The position numbers and the translations under genes are program-made. From Archangium gephyra (GTDB lineage Bacteria; Myxococcota; Myxococcia; Myxococcales; Myxococcaceae), in the NCBI RefSeq assembly GCF_001027285.1, contig NZ_CP011509.1, positions 46,001 through 110,000 of the forward strand: a stretch of 64,000 nt of DNA, given 5' to 3'. Of the stretch, positions 32,874 to 43,267 are shown in pieces. Position 1 is the first letter of the stretch; each line of letters starts with the position of its first letter. The notes beneath the pieces are model-generated. The model was not told where the DNA came from and did no database searches. It saw nothing but the letters and a program-made list of their open reading frames with translations.

Positions 32874-34793
32874 ATGTCCGCCATGTCCGCAGACACTCGT
32901 CGCTTCACTCGATCCAAGGCCCTGTCGCGCATGCTCGCGGCGATGTTGCTGCTGGCCACGATCGCCGCGCCACCGGCGTTGGCCGCCAGCTCGAAAAACC
33001 CCGGCTTCTACAACAACCCGTTGAAGCCGAAGCTCCCCAATGGCGGGGTCATCGAAAGCTGTGCCGATCCCACGCTGCTGCGCGGGCAGAGACGGGGCGA
33101 TCCGTACTGGTACATGTACTGCACGACGGATCCACTGAACGACAAGGATCTCGACGCTCAGGGGAAATGGGTCTTCCACAGGATCCCCCAGCTGCGCTCC
33201 CTCGACCTGCTCCACTGGGAGTACGTCGGCGACGCTTTCCAGTCGCTGCCTGGCTACGCCGTCAGCAACGCGGGGCTGTGGGCGCCGGACGTCATCTACT
33301 CCTCGGTGCACGACAAGTACTACCTGTTCTTCGTCGTCACCGACACGACCACGACGGCGTGCACGAGCGACAGCGCGATCGGTGTAGCGACCAGCGACAG
33401 CCCCACCGGGCCCTGGAAGTTCTCTGACGAGCCCGTGGTCGGCCCGCGCAAGGACACGGCCAACGCGGAGCCCTGCGCGTTCTTCTGGACCTTCGATCCG
33501 GACGTCCTGGGTGACTCCGTCGGCGCGGAGAGCGTCTTGTACTACGGCAGCTACTCCGGGGGCCTCTTCGCCAGGACGCTCACCTTGACCGCCGAGGGTG
33601 CCGCCGTTGGCGCCGACGAAACGCGGATCAGCCTTGGCAACCGCTACGAAGGTGCGAACGTCGTCTTCCGCGACGGCTACTACTACCTGTTCGGGTCGGC
33701 GACGAATTGCTGCAACGGCGCGCTGACCGGCTACAACGTCTTCGCCGGGCGGTCCACCCGCCCGCTCGGCCCGTTCGTGGATCGCGAGGGGAACTCGCTG
33801 CTGGACACGCAGGTGGGCGGAACACCCGTCCTCAGCATGAACGGCAACCGGTGGGTGGGCACCGGGCACAACACGGTGTTCCAGGATGCGGCGGGTCAAT
33901 GGTGGACCGCCTACCACGCCGTCGATCGCTCCGACCCGTTCTTCGAATCGGCGGCGGGTTTCACCAAACGGCCCGTGCTGTTGGACCCCTTGGACTGGGT
34001 CGACGGGTGGCCGGCCGTGCGCGGTGGCTTCTGGGCTTCGGACGGCAAGATGCCCGCGCCCGCGGCTCGAGAGGGGTGGAAGTCCCGCTACCGGACGAAG
34101 CTGGCGCAGCCGCACGTCCCCGGAGGCAGCATCGCCTCGGCGTCGGACATGTTCGACGGGACCGCGCTGAGCGACTCGTGGTCGTGGGTGCGGCCGCCAG
34201 ACTCGCGCACGTACGCCCTTGCCGACGGGGTGTTCCGCTTCCATGTGCAGAACGCCGACATCCACCTCGACAGCAACAACGCCTCCCTGCTGTCACGCCC
34301 GGCGCCCAAGGGCGACTACCTGGTCGAAACCCGAGTGCGCCTCGACGTGCCGGACGACGGCTGCTGTTTCAACTACGCGCAGGCCGGCCTGGTCATCTAC
34401 GGCGGCGACGACAACTTCATCAAACTGACGAACACAGCCATGTGGGAGACGCGTCAGACGGAGTTCACCAAGGAGCTGGCGTCAGTGCCGGCCGGCTGGG
34501 GGCGCCAGGGCAACACGGTCGTCGGCCCCCCCTCGGAGGACTGGACGTACCTGCGTGTCGCGGTCGAGCACCTCACGGGCGAGGCGCGCCGTGCCGCTGG
34601 CGGCGACACCACGGCGTACACCGCGTACACGAGCCAGAACGGCGTGGATTGGGTTCGCGGCGGAACATGGACGCACTCGTTGAGCAACCCGCGAATCTCC
34701 CTCGTGGCGATGGGTGGGGGCGGCGACTTCACCGCTGAGTTCGACCATGTCCGCGTCTACGCGCTGCGGTCCGGCGAACGCGCACGGCGGTGA
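32874..34793 (+). CDS. Secreted GH43 glycosidase with C-terminal DUF1349-like module
   Basis: 639 residues from ATG 32874; ATG 32883 is equivalent. A signal peptide follows (LSRMLAAMLLLATIAAPPALA). The five-bladed GH43 propeller has D65 (ESCADPTLL, base), D139 (GLWAPDVIYS, pKa modulator) and E259 (NRYEGANVV, acid), the complete catalytic set. The C-terminal 200 residues (MFDGTALSDSWSWVRPPDS ... FTAEFDHVRVYAL) form a concanavalin-like DUF1349 sandwich. Likely substrates are arabinans or xylans; extracellular. No Shine-Dalgarno sequence precedes the start, because the immediate upstream sequence is REP. The native leader may therefore have been lost and expression may now depend on the repeat. 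Codon use is slightly less GC3-extreme than the neighbours, possibly indicating transfer. Confidence 0.85.
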   Translation: MSAMSADTRRFTRSKALSRMLAAMLLLATIAAPPALAASSKNPGFYNNPLKPKLPNGGVIESCADPTLLRGQRRGDPYWYMYCTTDPLNDKDLDAQGKWVFHRIPQLRSLDLLHWEYVGDAFQSLPGYAVSNAGLWAPDVIYSSVHDKYYLFFVVTDTTTTACTSDSAIGVATSDSPTGPWKFSDEPVVGPRKDTANAEPCAFFWTFDPDVLGDSVGAESVLYYGSYSGGLFARTLTLTAEGAAVGADETRISLGNRYEGANVVFRDGYYYLFGSATNCCNGALTGYNVFAGRSTRPLGPFVDREGNSLLDTQVGGTPVLSMNGNRWVGTGHNTVFQDAAGQWWTAYHAVDRSDPFFESAAGFTKRPVLLDPLDWVDGWPAVRGGFWASDGKMPAPAAREGWKSRYRTKLAQPHVPGGSIASASDMFDGTALSDSWSWVRPPDSRTYALADGVFRFHVQNADIHLDSNNASLLSRPAPKGDYLVETRVRLDVPDDGCCFNYAQAGLVIYGGDDNFIKLTNTAMWETRQTEFTKELASVPAGWGRQGNTVVGPPSEDWTYLRVAVEHLTGEARRAAGGDTTAYTAYTSQNGVDWVRGGTWTHSLSNPRISLVAMGGGGDFTAEFDHVRVYALRSGERARR

Positions 34794-34798
34794 CGTCG

Positions 34799-35128
34799 GG
34801 AGGGTGTCTCCGGGAGGGTGTCCGGGAGGGTGTCAAAGAACTCGTTGTCCCTACGAATCGTCTGACACCCTTCCCGGGGGGGCGGGGGGTCCCTACGAAT
34901 CGTCTGACACCCTTCCGGACACCCTTCCGCCCGCCTGGGTCCCTACGAATCGTCTGACACCCTTCCCCGGCTGGGGGCGGGCGGTCCCTACGAATCGTCT
35001 GACACCCTTCCCGCTCCCGACACCCTTCCCGGGGTCCCTACGAATCGTCTGACACCCTTCCCGGGACACCCTTCCCGGGACACCCTTCCCGGGGGGTCCC
35101 TACGAATCGTCTGACACCCTTCCCGGCC
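34799..35128. repeat. REP array, type A (six cores plus one)
   Basis: One core in plus orientation (34830, GTGTCAAAGAACTC) is followed by six copies of CCCTACGAATCGTCTGACAC with cores at 34855, 34897, 34947, 34992, 35042 and 35104. Linkers are built from CACCCTTCCCGGG fragments and vary between about 28 and 48 bp. The array fills the space between the convergent GH43 and superoxide dismutase genes. Confidence 0.8.
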
Positions 35129-35159
35129 CCTGCGGCTCTCGTGACAGGGCCGTGGGACT

Positions 35160-35744
35160 TCAGCCGCCCTTGAGGTTCTGGAGGACGAAGTCCCAGTTCA
35201 CGAGGCTGGTGAGGAACGTGTCGATGTACTTGGGGCGCGCGTTGCGGAAGTCGATGTAGTACGCGTGCTCCCACACGTCGATGGTGAGCAGGGCCTTCTG
35301 GCCGTGCTTCATCGGCAGATCCGCGTTGCCCGTCTTGGTCACCGCGAGCTTGCCCTTCTCGAGCACGAGCCAGGCCCACCCCGAGCCGAACTGCGTCGTG
35401 GCGGCGTTGGCGAACTCCTCACGGAAGCGCTCGAACGAGCCGAAGTCGCGCTTGATGGCATCCGCGAGGTCCCCCGTGGGGAGCCCGCCGCCGTTCGGCT
35501 TCATGCAGTTCCAATAGAAGGTGTGGTTCCACACCTGGGCGGCGTTGTTGAAGACGCCTCCCTCGCTGTGGAGGATGACCTGCTCGAGCGAGCTGTTCGC
35601 CTCGGGCTTGCCCTCGAGCAGCTTGTTGAGGTTGTTCACGTACGCGGCGTGGTGCTTGCCGTGGTGGTACTCGAGCGTCTCCGCGCTGATGTGGGGGGCG
35701 AGGGCGTCCTTCTTGTAGGGCAGCTCGGGCAGCGAGAACGGCAT
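35160..35744 (-). CDS. sodB: Iron (Fe/Mn-type) superoxide dismutase
   Basis: 194 residues, the usual length for bacterial FeSOD. Metal ligands are H27 (LEYHHGKHHAAYV), H74 (AQVWNHTFYW), D156 and H160 (TIDVWEHAYYIDF). Q70 next to the metal (NNAAQVWNHTF) is the outer-sphere glutamine typical of iron forms. There is no signal peptide, so it is cytosolic. It dismutes superoxide to peroxide and oxygen. AAAGGA lies 8 bases upstream of the ATG. It is transcribed alone; a palindrome lies about 75 bp upstream. The 3' end is only about 30 bp from the last REP core. Confidence 0.95.
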   Translation of the reverse strand: MPFSLPELPYKKDALAPHISAETLEYHHGKHHAAYVNNLNKLLEGKPEANSSLEQVILHSEGGVFNNAAQVWNHTFYWNCMKPNGGGLPTGDLADAIKRDFGSFERFREEFANAATTQFGSGWAWLVLEKGKLAVTKTGNADLPMKHGQKALLTIDVWEHAYYIDFRNARPKYIDTFLTSLVNWDFVLQNLKGG

Positions 35745-35816
35745 GGGGTACGTCCTTTCAGCAGAGAAGGGGTTCTGCCCCCTCTACCCGGCTCCCGCCC
35801 ATATGTCAGCGGCCTT

Positions 35817-35830
35817 GCCAATATATTGGC
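35817..35830. promoter_or_regulatory. Palindrome between sodB and the AraC gene
   Basis: GCCAATATATTGGC is a perfect 14-bp inverted repeat in a locally AT-rich patch about 75 bp upstream of the sodB ATG. It could be an operator for sodB or part of its promoter. No regulator can be assigned. Confidence 0.4.
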
Positions 35831-35836
35831 GGATTG

Positions 35837-36832
35837 TCATTGCGTTGGAGCAGCCCGGCGGTGCTCGCGCCGGTACGCGCCGGGGGCGACCCCGCCCCAA
35901 CGCTTGAAGGCCCGGTTGAAGGACGCCTCGCTCTGGTAGCCGATGGCCTCCGCGACCTCCAGCAACGGCCGCCCGCTCTCCCGCAGCATCTGCGCGGCCT
36001 TCGTCATCCGCCACCGCGCGAGGTACTCCAAGGGGGGCTCTCCCACGAGCTCGCTGAAGCGCGCGGCGAAGCTGGAGCGCGACAGGGCCACGGACGTCGC
36101 GAGGCTCTCCACGGTCCACGGCTCCGCATGCCGCTCGTGGATGAGCGAGAGCGCCTTGCGAATCTGCGGATCCCCGAGCGCGCACAGCCCCCGCTCCTGG
36201 CACGAGCCCGCCGCGATGTGCGTGCGCAGGGCCTGCACGAGCAGGATGTCCGCGAGCCGGCTCATGACGACCGTCGCCCCCGGGCTGGACGAGGCGCTCT
36301 CCGTGATGAGCAGTTGCACGAGCGCCGGCAGCGAGGGGGACGCCTCGGAATGGTCCGCGGTGATGTGGATGACCCGCGGCAGCCCCTCGAACAGCGGCGT
36401 GCGGGACGCGGCACCGAGCCGGAAGGAGCCCACCACCAGCACCGTCCGCGCCCCCTCGCCACCGAGCCGGAACACCCCGGGTCCGTCATGCCCCCGCTCG
36501 CAGGAGCCCTTGCCGAGGACGTGGACCGGGCTTCCCTCCGCGTCCCGGAGCGTGTGCCCTCCCCCGTGTGGAAGCAGCGCCAGGTCTCCCGCCGACAGCG
36601 CGAGAGCGCCCTCCACTCCCTCGGCCTCCAGGCGAGCACTCCCCCGCGCGACGACGACGATGTGCGCGCCCGACAGCTCCGGGAACTGGATGCCCCAGGG
36701 GGCATGGAGCTCCAGGCGGCCGTACACCAGGGTCGTCAGGCGCATCGAGTCCAACACCTCCGCCAGCACATCGGTCAACCGCTCGTCCCGAGGGGCTGGA
36801 CGATCGGTCAATTCTTTTGGACTCAAGGCCAT
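35837..36832 (-). CDS. AraC-family transcriptional regulator (cupin_6 type)
   Basis: 331 residues from ATG 36832 (MALSPKELTDRP); an upstream in-frame extension overlaps the opposite gene and is rejected. The N-terminal half is the AraC cupin-like domain (LELHAPWGIQFPELSGAHIV, LALSAGDLALLPHGGGHTL). The C-terminal 100 residues hold two helix-turn-helices: WTVESLATSVALSRSSFAARF and LEVAEAIGYQSEASFNRAF, followed by GVAPGAYR. It is divergent from the Old Yellow Enzyme gene with only 34 bp between start codons, so regulator and target promoters must overlap and co-regulation is nearly certain. Regulators of this subgroup often sense hydrophobic electrophiles or similar small molecules. Confidence 0.9.
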   Translation of the reverse strand: MALSPKELTDRPAPRDERLTDVLAEVLDSMRLTTLVYGRLELHAPWGIQFPELSGAHIVVVARGSARLEAEGVEGALALSAGDLALLPHGGGHTLRDAEGSPVHVLGKGSCERGHDGPGVFRLGGEGARTVLVVGSFRLGAASRTPLFEGLPRVIHITADHSEASPSLPALVQLLITESASSSPGATVVMSRLADILLVQALRTHIAAGSCQERGLCALGDPQIRKALSLIHERHAEPWTVESLATSVALSRSSFAARFSELVGEPPLEYLARWRMTKAAQMLRESGRPLLEVAEAIGYQSEASFNRAFKRWGGVAPGAYRREHRRAAPTQ

Positions 36833-36866
36833 GGCACGTCCATAGCGGCCCGGGCATTTTCCGGCC

Positions 36867-37955
36867 ATGGCAAACACACACCTCTTCTCTCCCTTCCGCC
36901 TGGGCCGGCTCGACCTGAAGAACCGCATGGTGATGGCGCCCATGACGCGCAGCCGGGCGCTCGTCGACGGCAACGTGCCCAACCCGCTGGCGGTCACCTA
37001 TTACGTGCAGCGCGCCTCGGCCGGGCTCCTCATCACCGAGGCCACCCAGGTCAGCACGCAGGGCGTGGGGTACATCCGCACGCCCGGCATCCACTCGTCC
37101 TCGCAGGTGGCGGGCTGGAAGAAGGTGACGGACGCCGTGCACGCGGCGGGCGGCGTCATCTTCGCCCAGCTGTGGCACGTGGGGCGCGTGTCCCATCCGG
37201 ACTTCCATGACGGCCAGCTGCCCGTGGCGCCCTCGGCGATTCCCGTGGAGGGCGGCCAGGTCTTCACCTTCAAGGGCAGGACGCCCATGGTGACGCCGCG
37301 GGCCCTGGAGACCCACGAGCTGCCCGGCATCGTCGAGCAGTTCCGCCGCGCGGCCGAGAACGCGAAGGAGGCGGGCTTCGACGGTGTCGAGCTGCACGGC
37401 AGCAACGGCTACCTGCTGGACCAGTTCCTGCGGGATGGCTCCAACCAGCGCACGGACGCGTATGGCGGCAGCATCGAGAACCGGGCGCGCTTCCCGCTGG
37501 AGGTGGCTCGCGCGGTGGTGGGCGTCTGGGGCGCCGAGCGCGTGGGCTACCGGCTCGCCCCGCAGCCGTTCCCCTACGCGGGCATGTTCGACTCCACCCC
37601 GGCCGAGACGTTCACCTATATGGCTCGCGAGCTGGGCCGGTTGGGGCTCGGCTACCTGCATGTAACCGAGGCCGTGTCGGGCAAGGACGTCCCGGGCCCG
37701 GAGCAGCGCCTCACCCCGCTGCTGCGCAAGGCCTTCCCGGGCGCGCTCATGGTCAACGGCGGCTACGACGCACAGACGGGAGAGGCGGCGCTCTCCCGGG
37801 GCGAGGCGGAGCTCGTCTCCTACGGCGTGCCCTTCCTCGCCAATCCGGACCTGGTGGAGCGCTACCGCAGTGGGGCCGCGCTCAACACGCCGGACTCCGC
37901 CACCTTCTTCGCCGGCGAGGAGAAGGGCCTCATCGACTACCCCGCCCTGCGCTGA
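36867..37955 (+). CDS. Old Yellow Enzyme family ene-reductase (NADH:flavin oxidoreductase)
   Basis: 362 residues, the normal length. FMN barrel motifs are LFSPFRLGRLDLKNRMVMAP at the N-terminus, TEATQVSTQGVGY, FAQLWHVGRVSHPDF, the catalytic GFDGVELHGSNGYLLDQFLR region, QRTDAYGGSIENRARF and the C-terminal phosphate-binding MVNGGYDAQ. It is of the classical OYE/NemA class and reduces activated alkenes, nitrate esters or quinones with NAD(P)H in the cytosol. Divergent AraC regulation suggests induction by electrophilic substrates. It ends before a terminator-like hairpin at 37960. The family call is very secure; the physiological substrate is not. Confidence 0.93.
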   Translation: MANTHLFSPFRLGRLDLKNRMVMAPMTRSRALVDGNVPNPLAVTYYVQRASAGLLITEATQVSTQGVGYIRTPGIHSSSQVAGWKKVTDAVHAAGGVIFAQLWHVGRVSHPDFHDGQLPVAPSAIPVEGGQVFTFKGRTPMVTPRALETHELPGIVEQFRRAAENAKEAGFDGVELHGSNGYLLDQFLRDGSNQRTDAYGGSIENRARFPLEVARAVVGVWGAERVGYRLAPQPFPYAGMFDSTPAETFTYMARELGRLGLGYLHVTEAVSGKDVPGPEQRLTPLLRKAFPGALMVNGGYDAQTGEAALSRGEAELVSYGVPFLANPDLVERYRSGAALNTPDSATFFAGEEKGLIDYPALR

Positions 37956-37959
37956 CGGC

Positions 37960-37976
37960 GGGAGCCAGGTGCTCCC
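37960..37976 (+). terminator. Terminator-like hairpin after the Old Yellow Enzyme gene
   Basis: GGGAGC-CAGGT-GCTCCC forms a 6-bp stem with a 5-base loop, 5 bp after the stop codon and between convergent genes. No T-run follows, so it is at best a weak or bidirectional terminator. Confidence 0.4.
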
Positions 37977-38006
37977 ACCGTCCGTCCTGCCCGGAGCGCG
38001 GCCGTG

Positions 38007-39233
38007 TTACGGGTAGAGCAACACCATGGAGCCGGAGACGGCGGTGACACCGCAGTGGCCGCCGCCCGTCACATGGACGACCTGGTTATTGGAGGACCGC
38101 GTGTACCCCCCCACCGCCTCGTAGCCGGTCGTCGCCCACCCCGACATCACGACGAACGGCGTCCCACGCAGGTCCACGTTGGCCCGGCCCGTCGAGGAGT
38201 CCGGCGCGACGCAGTCTCCCGCCTCGCCATAGGCCGCGTAGTACTTGTCCCAGCTCGGGATGCCCCCGGTGCTCGTGGCGAAGCGGGTGTCGTTGATGTC
38301 CACCTTCAAGGACGCCGGATCCAACCGGACCTTGCTCCACGTGGTGGTGACCGACGTCCCCTCCACCTGCAGGTACTGCGAGAAGTTGCTGCCGGCCGCG
38401 GTGGACAGCGTCAGGTAGGTGTTGCCGCTGCTGTGGCAGTACGCGGTGAAGGGCTTCGTGGAGTTCGAGTTGAGGAACAGCGTGTAGTCCTGGTTCAGCG
38501 TGCCACCCGCGGCGGCCACGGCCGCGCAGGAGGGGTAGCCCACGTAGCGCACCGTCAGCGCGCCGTCGACGGCGGTGGCACCACAGTAGCCGCCACCCGA
38601 GACATTGACGACCTGGTCATTCGAGGACTTCGCGTACGAACCCGCCGCGTACCAGCCCGCCGTCTTCCACGTCGCGCTCACGGCGAAGGGCAGCCCGCTC
38701 AAGTCCACGTTGGCCTTGCCCGTCGAGGAGTTGAAGGCGACGCAGTCCCCGGCCTCGCCAAAGGCCGCGTAGTACTTGTTCCACCCCGGGATGCCACCGG
38801 TGGACGTGGAGAACTGGATGTCGTTCATGTCCAGCGTCATCGCCACCGGATCCAACCGCACCTTGGTCCACGTGGTGGCCACGGACGTCCCATCCACCTG
38901 CAGGTACTGCGAGAAGTTGCGGCCGCTCCCGGTGGGCAGGGTCAGGAAGGTGTCACCATCGGTGTCGCACCAGGCGACGAAGGGCTTGCGGGTGTCCCCG
39001 CCCACGAACAGCGTGTAGTTGCGGCCCATCGGCTGCCCCGCCGCCTTCAGGTGCGCGCAGGAGCTGGCCGTCAGCCCCATGGCCTGGATGCCCACCTCGT
39101 CCACCACCTCGTCCTCCTCCTGCTGCGTCTGGGCAACGGAGGAAGGTCCACAGGCCCCGAGCAGCAGGCCTCCCGCCAGCAGGCTCACGGACAGGTAACG
39201 GCGCTTGGAGTGGTCAGGATTGAAAGTCGTCAT
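38007..39233 (-). CDS. Lipoprotein with two GON domains
   Basis: 408 residues from ATG 39233 (MTTFNPDHSKRR). Lipoprotein signal SVSLLAGGLLLGAC, then an acidic linker. Two copies of a roughly 180-residue module follow, each with SCAHLKAAG or SCAAVAAAG, YTLFVGGDTRKPFVAWC, FSQYLQVDGTSV, KVRLDP, GIPGWNKYYAAFGEAGDC and a GGGYCG end. This is the GON-domain pattern, best known from ADAMTS9/20 proteases and also frequent in secreted myxobacterial proteins. The paired cysteines suggest disulphides in the periplasm or outside. The role is unknown; it is surface-anchored and probably binds something. The modules are about 60% alike, an internal duplication. Confidence 0.85.
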   Translation of the reverse strand: MTTFNPDHSKRRYLSVSLLAGGLLLGACGPSSVAQTQQEEDEVVDEVGIQAMGLTASSCAHLKAAGQPMGRNYTLFVGGDTRKPFVAWCDTDGDTFLTLPTGSGRNFSQYLQVDGTSVATTWTKVRLDPVAMTLDMNDIQFSTSTGGIPGWNKYYAAFGEAGDCVAFNSSTGKANVDLSGLPFAVSATWKTAGWYAAGSYAKSSNDQVVNVSGGGYCGATAVDGALTVRYVGYPSCAAVAAAGGTLNQDYTLFLNSNSTKPFTAYCHSSGNTYLTLSTAAGSNFSQYLQVEGTSVTTTWSKVRLDPASLKVDINDTRFATSTGGIPSWDKYYAAYGEAGDCVAPDSSTGRANVDLRGTPFVVMSGWATTGYEAVGGYTRSSNNQVVHVTGGGHCGVTAVSGSMVLLYP

Positions 39234-39405
39234 TCGGGTTCCCCCTCGTGGGTAGAAGGAGCAGGTCTGTCCTGCTTCCTGTCCCTTCATCCGAAAGCGG
39301 CGGAAAAGACCCGACACGGCTCCGCTCATTTTTTTCGCCCCCCGAGGCCCGGGGCCCGGGTCAAGACCTACCCGCCGTCCCCGACTTCTGCGAGATTCCC
39401 GGCTC

Positions 39406-39975
39406 ATGGCACGTGACGTGACGCAACTCCTGGAGGACGCCAGCCGCGGTGAGGCCCGGGCCGCCGAGGAGCTGCTCCCCATCGTCTATGACGAGCTGCG
39501 CCGGGTGGCCGCGGCGCAGATGGCCCACCTGCGGCCCGGACAGACGCTCCAGCCCACCGCGCTCGTGCACGACGCCTGGCTGAAGCTCGTGCGCAACAGC
39601 GACCCGGGCTGGAGCGGCCGCGCCCACTTCTTCGGCGCCGCGGCCCAGGCCATGCGCGAGCTCATCATCGACCACGTGCGCCGCAAGGCCGCGCACAAGC
39701 GGGGCGGCGGTCAGCCGGGCGAGGCGCTCGAGGCGGCCTTCGAGCTCGCCGCGGACGGGCTTCCCACCGAGGACGTGCTCGCCGTGGACGCGGCGCTGAA
39801 GCAGCTCGAGGCCGAGCACCCACGCAAGGCGCGTGTCGTGCTCATGCGCTACTTCGGAGGCCTGTCCGAGGAGGAGATCGCCCAGGCGCTCGGAGTCACC
39901 ACCCGCACCATCGAGCGCGAGTGGCGTTTCGCCCGCGCCTGGTTGCACGAACGGCTCTCGGCTCCGGCGGGGTGA
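39406..39975 (+). CDS. ECF sigma factor (ECF-like, TIGR02999 type)
   Basis: 189 residues from ATG 39406. Region 2 lies at about 25-95 (ELLPIVYDELRRVAAAQM, FFGAAAQAMRELIIDHVRR). Region 4 has a helix-turn-helix, GLSEEEIAQALGVTTRTIER. The sequence is of the group often co-encoded with Hanks-type kinases in Acidobacteria, Planctomycetes and myxobacteria. It is followed after 3 bp by a kinase gene, an established pairing in that group, where phosphorylation is thought to control the sigma factor. No anti-sigma gene is adjacent. It is divergent from the GON lipoprotein gene, with a 172-bp intergenic region that may carry its own promoter. Confidence 0.9.
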   Translation: MARDVTQLLEDASRGEARAAEELLPIVYDELRRVAAAQMAHLRPGQTLQPTALVHDAWLKLVRNSDPGWSGRAHFFGAAAQAMRELIIDHVRRKAAHKRGGGQPGEALEAAFELAADGLPTEDVLAVDAALKQLEAEHPRKARVVLMRYFGGLSEEEIAQALGVTTRTIEREWRFARAWLHERLSAPAG

Positions 39976-39978
39976 GGC

Positions 39979-41574
<1,596 letters not shown>

Positions 41575-41577
<3 letters not shown>

Positions 41578-41606
41578 GCCCCTTCTGAGCCCCTTCTGAG
41601 CCCCTG
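41575..41606. repeat. Tandem repeat TGAGCCCCTTC at the kinase stop codon
   Basis: Three copies of an 11-bp unit (TGAGCCCCTTC, last one partial); the TGA of the first is the kinase stop codon. Because 11 is not a multiple of three, copy-number change would not alter the protein but gives stops in all frames. Confidence 0.6.
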
Positions 41607-41819
41607 CAGGGATGTCCGGGAAGGAGCTGGGGGGAGGCAGCGGGCAAGCGCTTGCTTTCCCATACTCCAATGCGGGCGGAATCCACCGGGGGTGTGACGT
41701 GGGACCCATGGGGCATGCTGGCCTCTCGATGGACCGCCGCCGAGGGCCGCCGGGAACTTGCCCCGGGGCGCCCCCACCGCAGGATGGCGCGGTCCCCCAC
41801 CGCCCAGCACGAGGCACCT

Positions 41820-43232
41820 GTGAGCAATCAACGAACCGAACGGTGGCAGCAGCTCCTCTCCCCGCACCGCGTGGGGGACAAGAAGGACCGGCCTCCGCTG
41901 GAGACGCGGGACGAGCGGACGGCGTACGACATCGACTACGACCGCATCGTCTTCTCCAGCGCCTTCCGCAGCCTGCACGACAAGACGCAGGTGTTCCCGC
42001 TGTCCACGAGCGACTACACGCGCACGCGGCTGACGCACAGCATCGAGGCCTCCAGCGTGGGGCGCTCGCTGGGACAGCTGGCGGGACGGGCGCTGAAGCA
42101 GCGGGACGTGCGGGTGGAGCCGCCACACCTGGGCACCATCGTGGCGGCGGCGTGCCTGGCGCACGACATCGGCAACCCGCCCTTCGGCCACTCGGGAGAG
42201 GCGGCCATCCAGCACTGGGTGGAGAAGCGCTTCCCGCCCTACTCGCCCGAGCGCCCCACGGGCCCGGGCAACCCCTTCGCCACCGAGAGCGAGCAGTTGG
42301 ACCTGGTGCGCTTCGAGGGCAACGCGCAGGGCTTCCGCATCCTCACGCGGCTGCAGGCGCGCAACCGCGACGGCGGGCTGCGTTACACCGTGGCGACGGT
42401 GGGGGCCATGAGCAAGTACCCGAGGCCCTCGGTGCTGCCGGGGCGGCGCGACAAGGACAGGACGCGCGTGTCGGAGAAGAAGTTCGGGTTCTTCCAGGAG
42501 GACGCGCAGCTGGCGCGCGAGGTGTACCGCACGCTGGGGCTGACGGAGCGAGAGCCGGACGTCTTCAGCCGCCACCCGCTGGCCTTCCTCGTCGAGGCGG
42601 CGGATGACATCTGCTACGCGCTCATCGACCTGGAGGACTCGGCGAAGCTGGGCCTCATCCCCATGGAGGAGGCGTGCGCGCTCTTGGAGAGCGTGGCGGC
42701 GCTGCAGCCGGGCTTCCATCCCCTCAAGGACAAGGTGGACTGGGAGTCGCGGCTGGGGCGGGCGCGCGCGGGCGCCATCTTCGCGCTCATCCAGGAGTGC
42801 GTGGGCGCCTTCGAGGAGCACGTGGAGGCCATGGAGGTGGGGCGCTTCGAGCAGCCGCTCGTCTCCGCGCGGCCCCCGGTGCACCAGAAGCTCGAGGCCA
42901 TCACCGGCATCACCCGCCGCAAGGGCTACGAGAGCGAGCGGGTGCTGCAGATCGAGGCCGCGGGCTTCAAGACGCTGGGCGGTCTGCTGGACATGTTCGC
43001 CCCCGCGGTGCTGGCGGACAAGCCGGACCGCGAGCAGAAGAAGCTGCGCCAGCTGCTGCCCCTGGAGGTCTTCCAGCGCCCGGGGCCGTACCTGGAGGAC
43101 CGGGACGAGGCCATCGAGCGGCTGACGCCCTACCAGCGGCTGCTGTGCGTCACCGACTACGTGTCCGCCATGACGGATGGCTTCGCGGTGGAGCTCTACC
43201 AGCGGCTCTCCGGCATCAAGCTGCCGGAGTAA
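41820..43232 (+). CDS. dgt: Deoxyguanosinetriphosphate triphosphohydrolase (dGTPase)
   Basis: 470 residues from GTG 41820, chosen because GAGG lies 7 bases upstream and family similarity begins at RTERWQQLL. Upstream in-frame ATGs at 41784 and 41652 would add unrelated residues. HD-domain ligands are H73 (RTRLTHSIEASSVG), H115-D116 (LAHDIGNPPFGHSGE) and the distal D in EAADDICYALIDLEDS. QVFP and the VFSSAFRSLHDKTQ entry are classic dGTPase sequence. It hydrolyses dGTP to deoxyguanosine and triphosphate; related enzymes also act in phage resistance by dNTP depletion. It is in the same direction as the sigma-kinase pair but separated from it by about 240 bp, so it is probably transcribed independently. 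Confidence 0.93.
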   Translation: MSNQRTERWQQLLSPHRVGDKKDRPPLETRDERTAYDIDYDRIVFSSAFRSLHDKTQVFPLSTSDYTRTRLTHSIEASSVGRSLGQLAGRALKQRDVRVEPPHLGTIVAAACLAHDIGNPPFGHSGEAAIQHWVEKRFPPYSPERPTGPGNPFATESEQLDLVRFEGNAQGFRILTRLQARNRDGGLRYTVATVGAMSKYPRPSVLPGRRDKDRTRVSEKKFGFFQEDAQLAREVYRTLGLTEREPDVFSRHPLAFLVEAADDICYALIDLEDSAKLGLIPMEEACALLESVAALQPGFHPLKDKVDWESRLGRARAGAIFALIQECVGAFEEHVEAMEVGRFEQPLVSARPPVHQKLEAITGITRRKGYESERVLQIEAAGFKTLGGLLDMFAPAVLADKPDREQKKLRQLLPLEVFQRPGPYLEDRDEAIERLTPYQRLLCVTDYVSAMTDGFAVELYQRLSGIKLPE

Positions 43233-43267
43233 CCCCTCTCCTCTGTCTCAATCCCAGACGGCGCTTT

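Noticed and set aside
34799..35128. Could the regularly repeated CCCTACGAATCGTCTGACAC array be a CRISPR?
   Set aside because: Linkers are not unique spacers but fragments of the repeat itself, distances vary, one core is inverted, the same core occurs in seven other clusters, and no cas genes are present.
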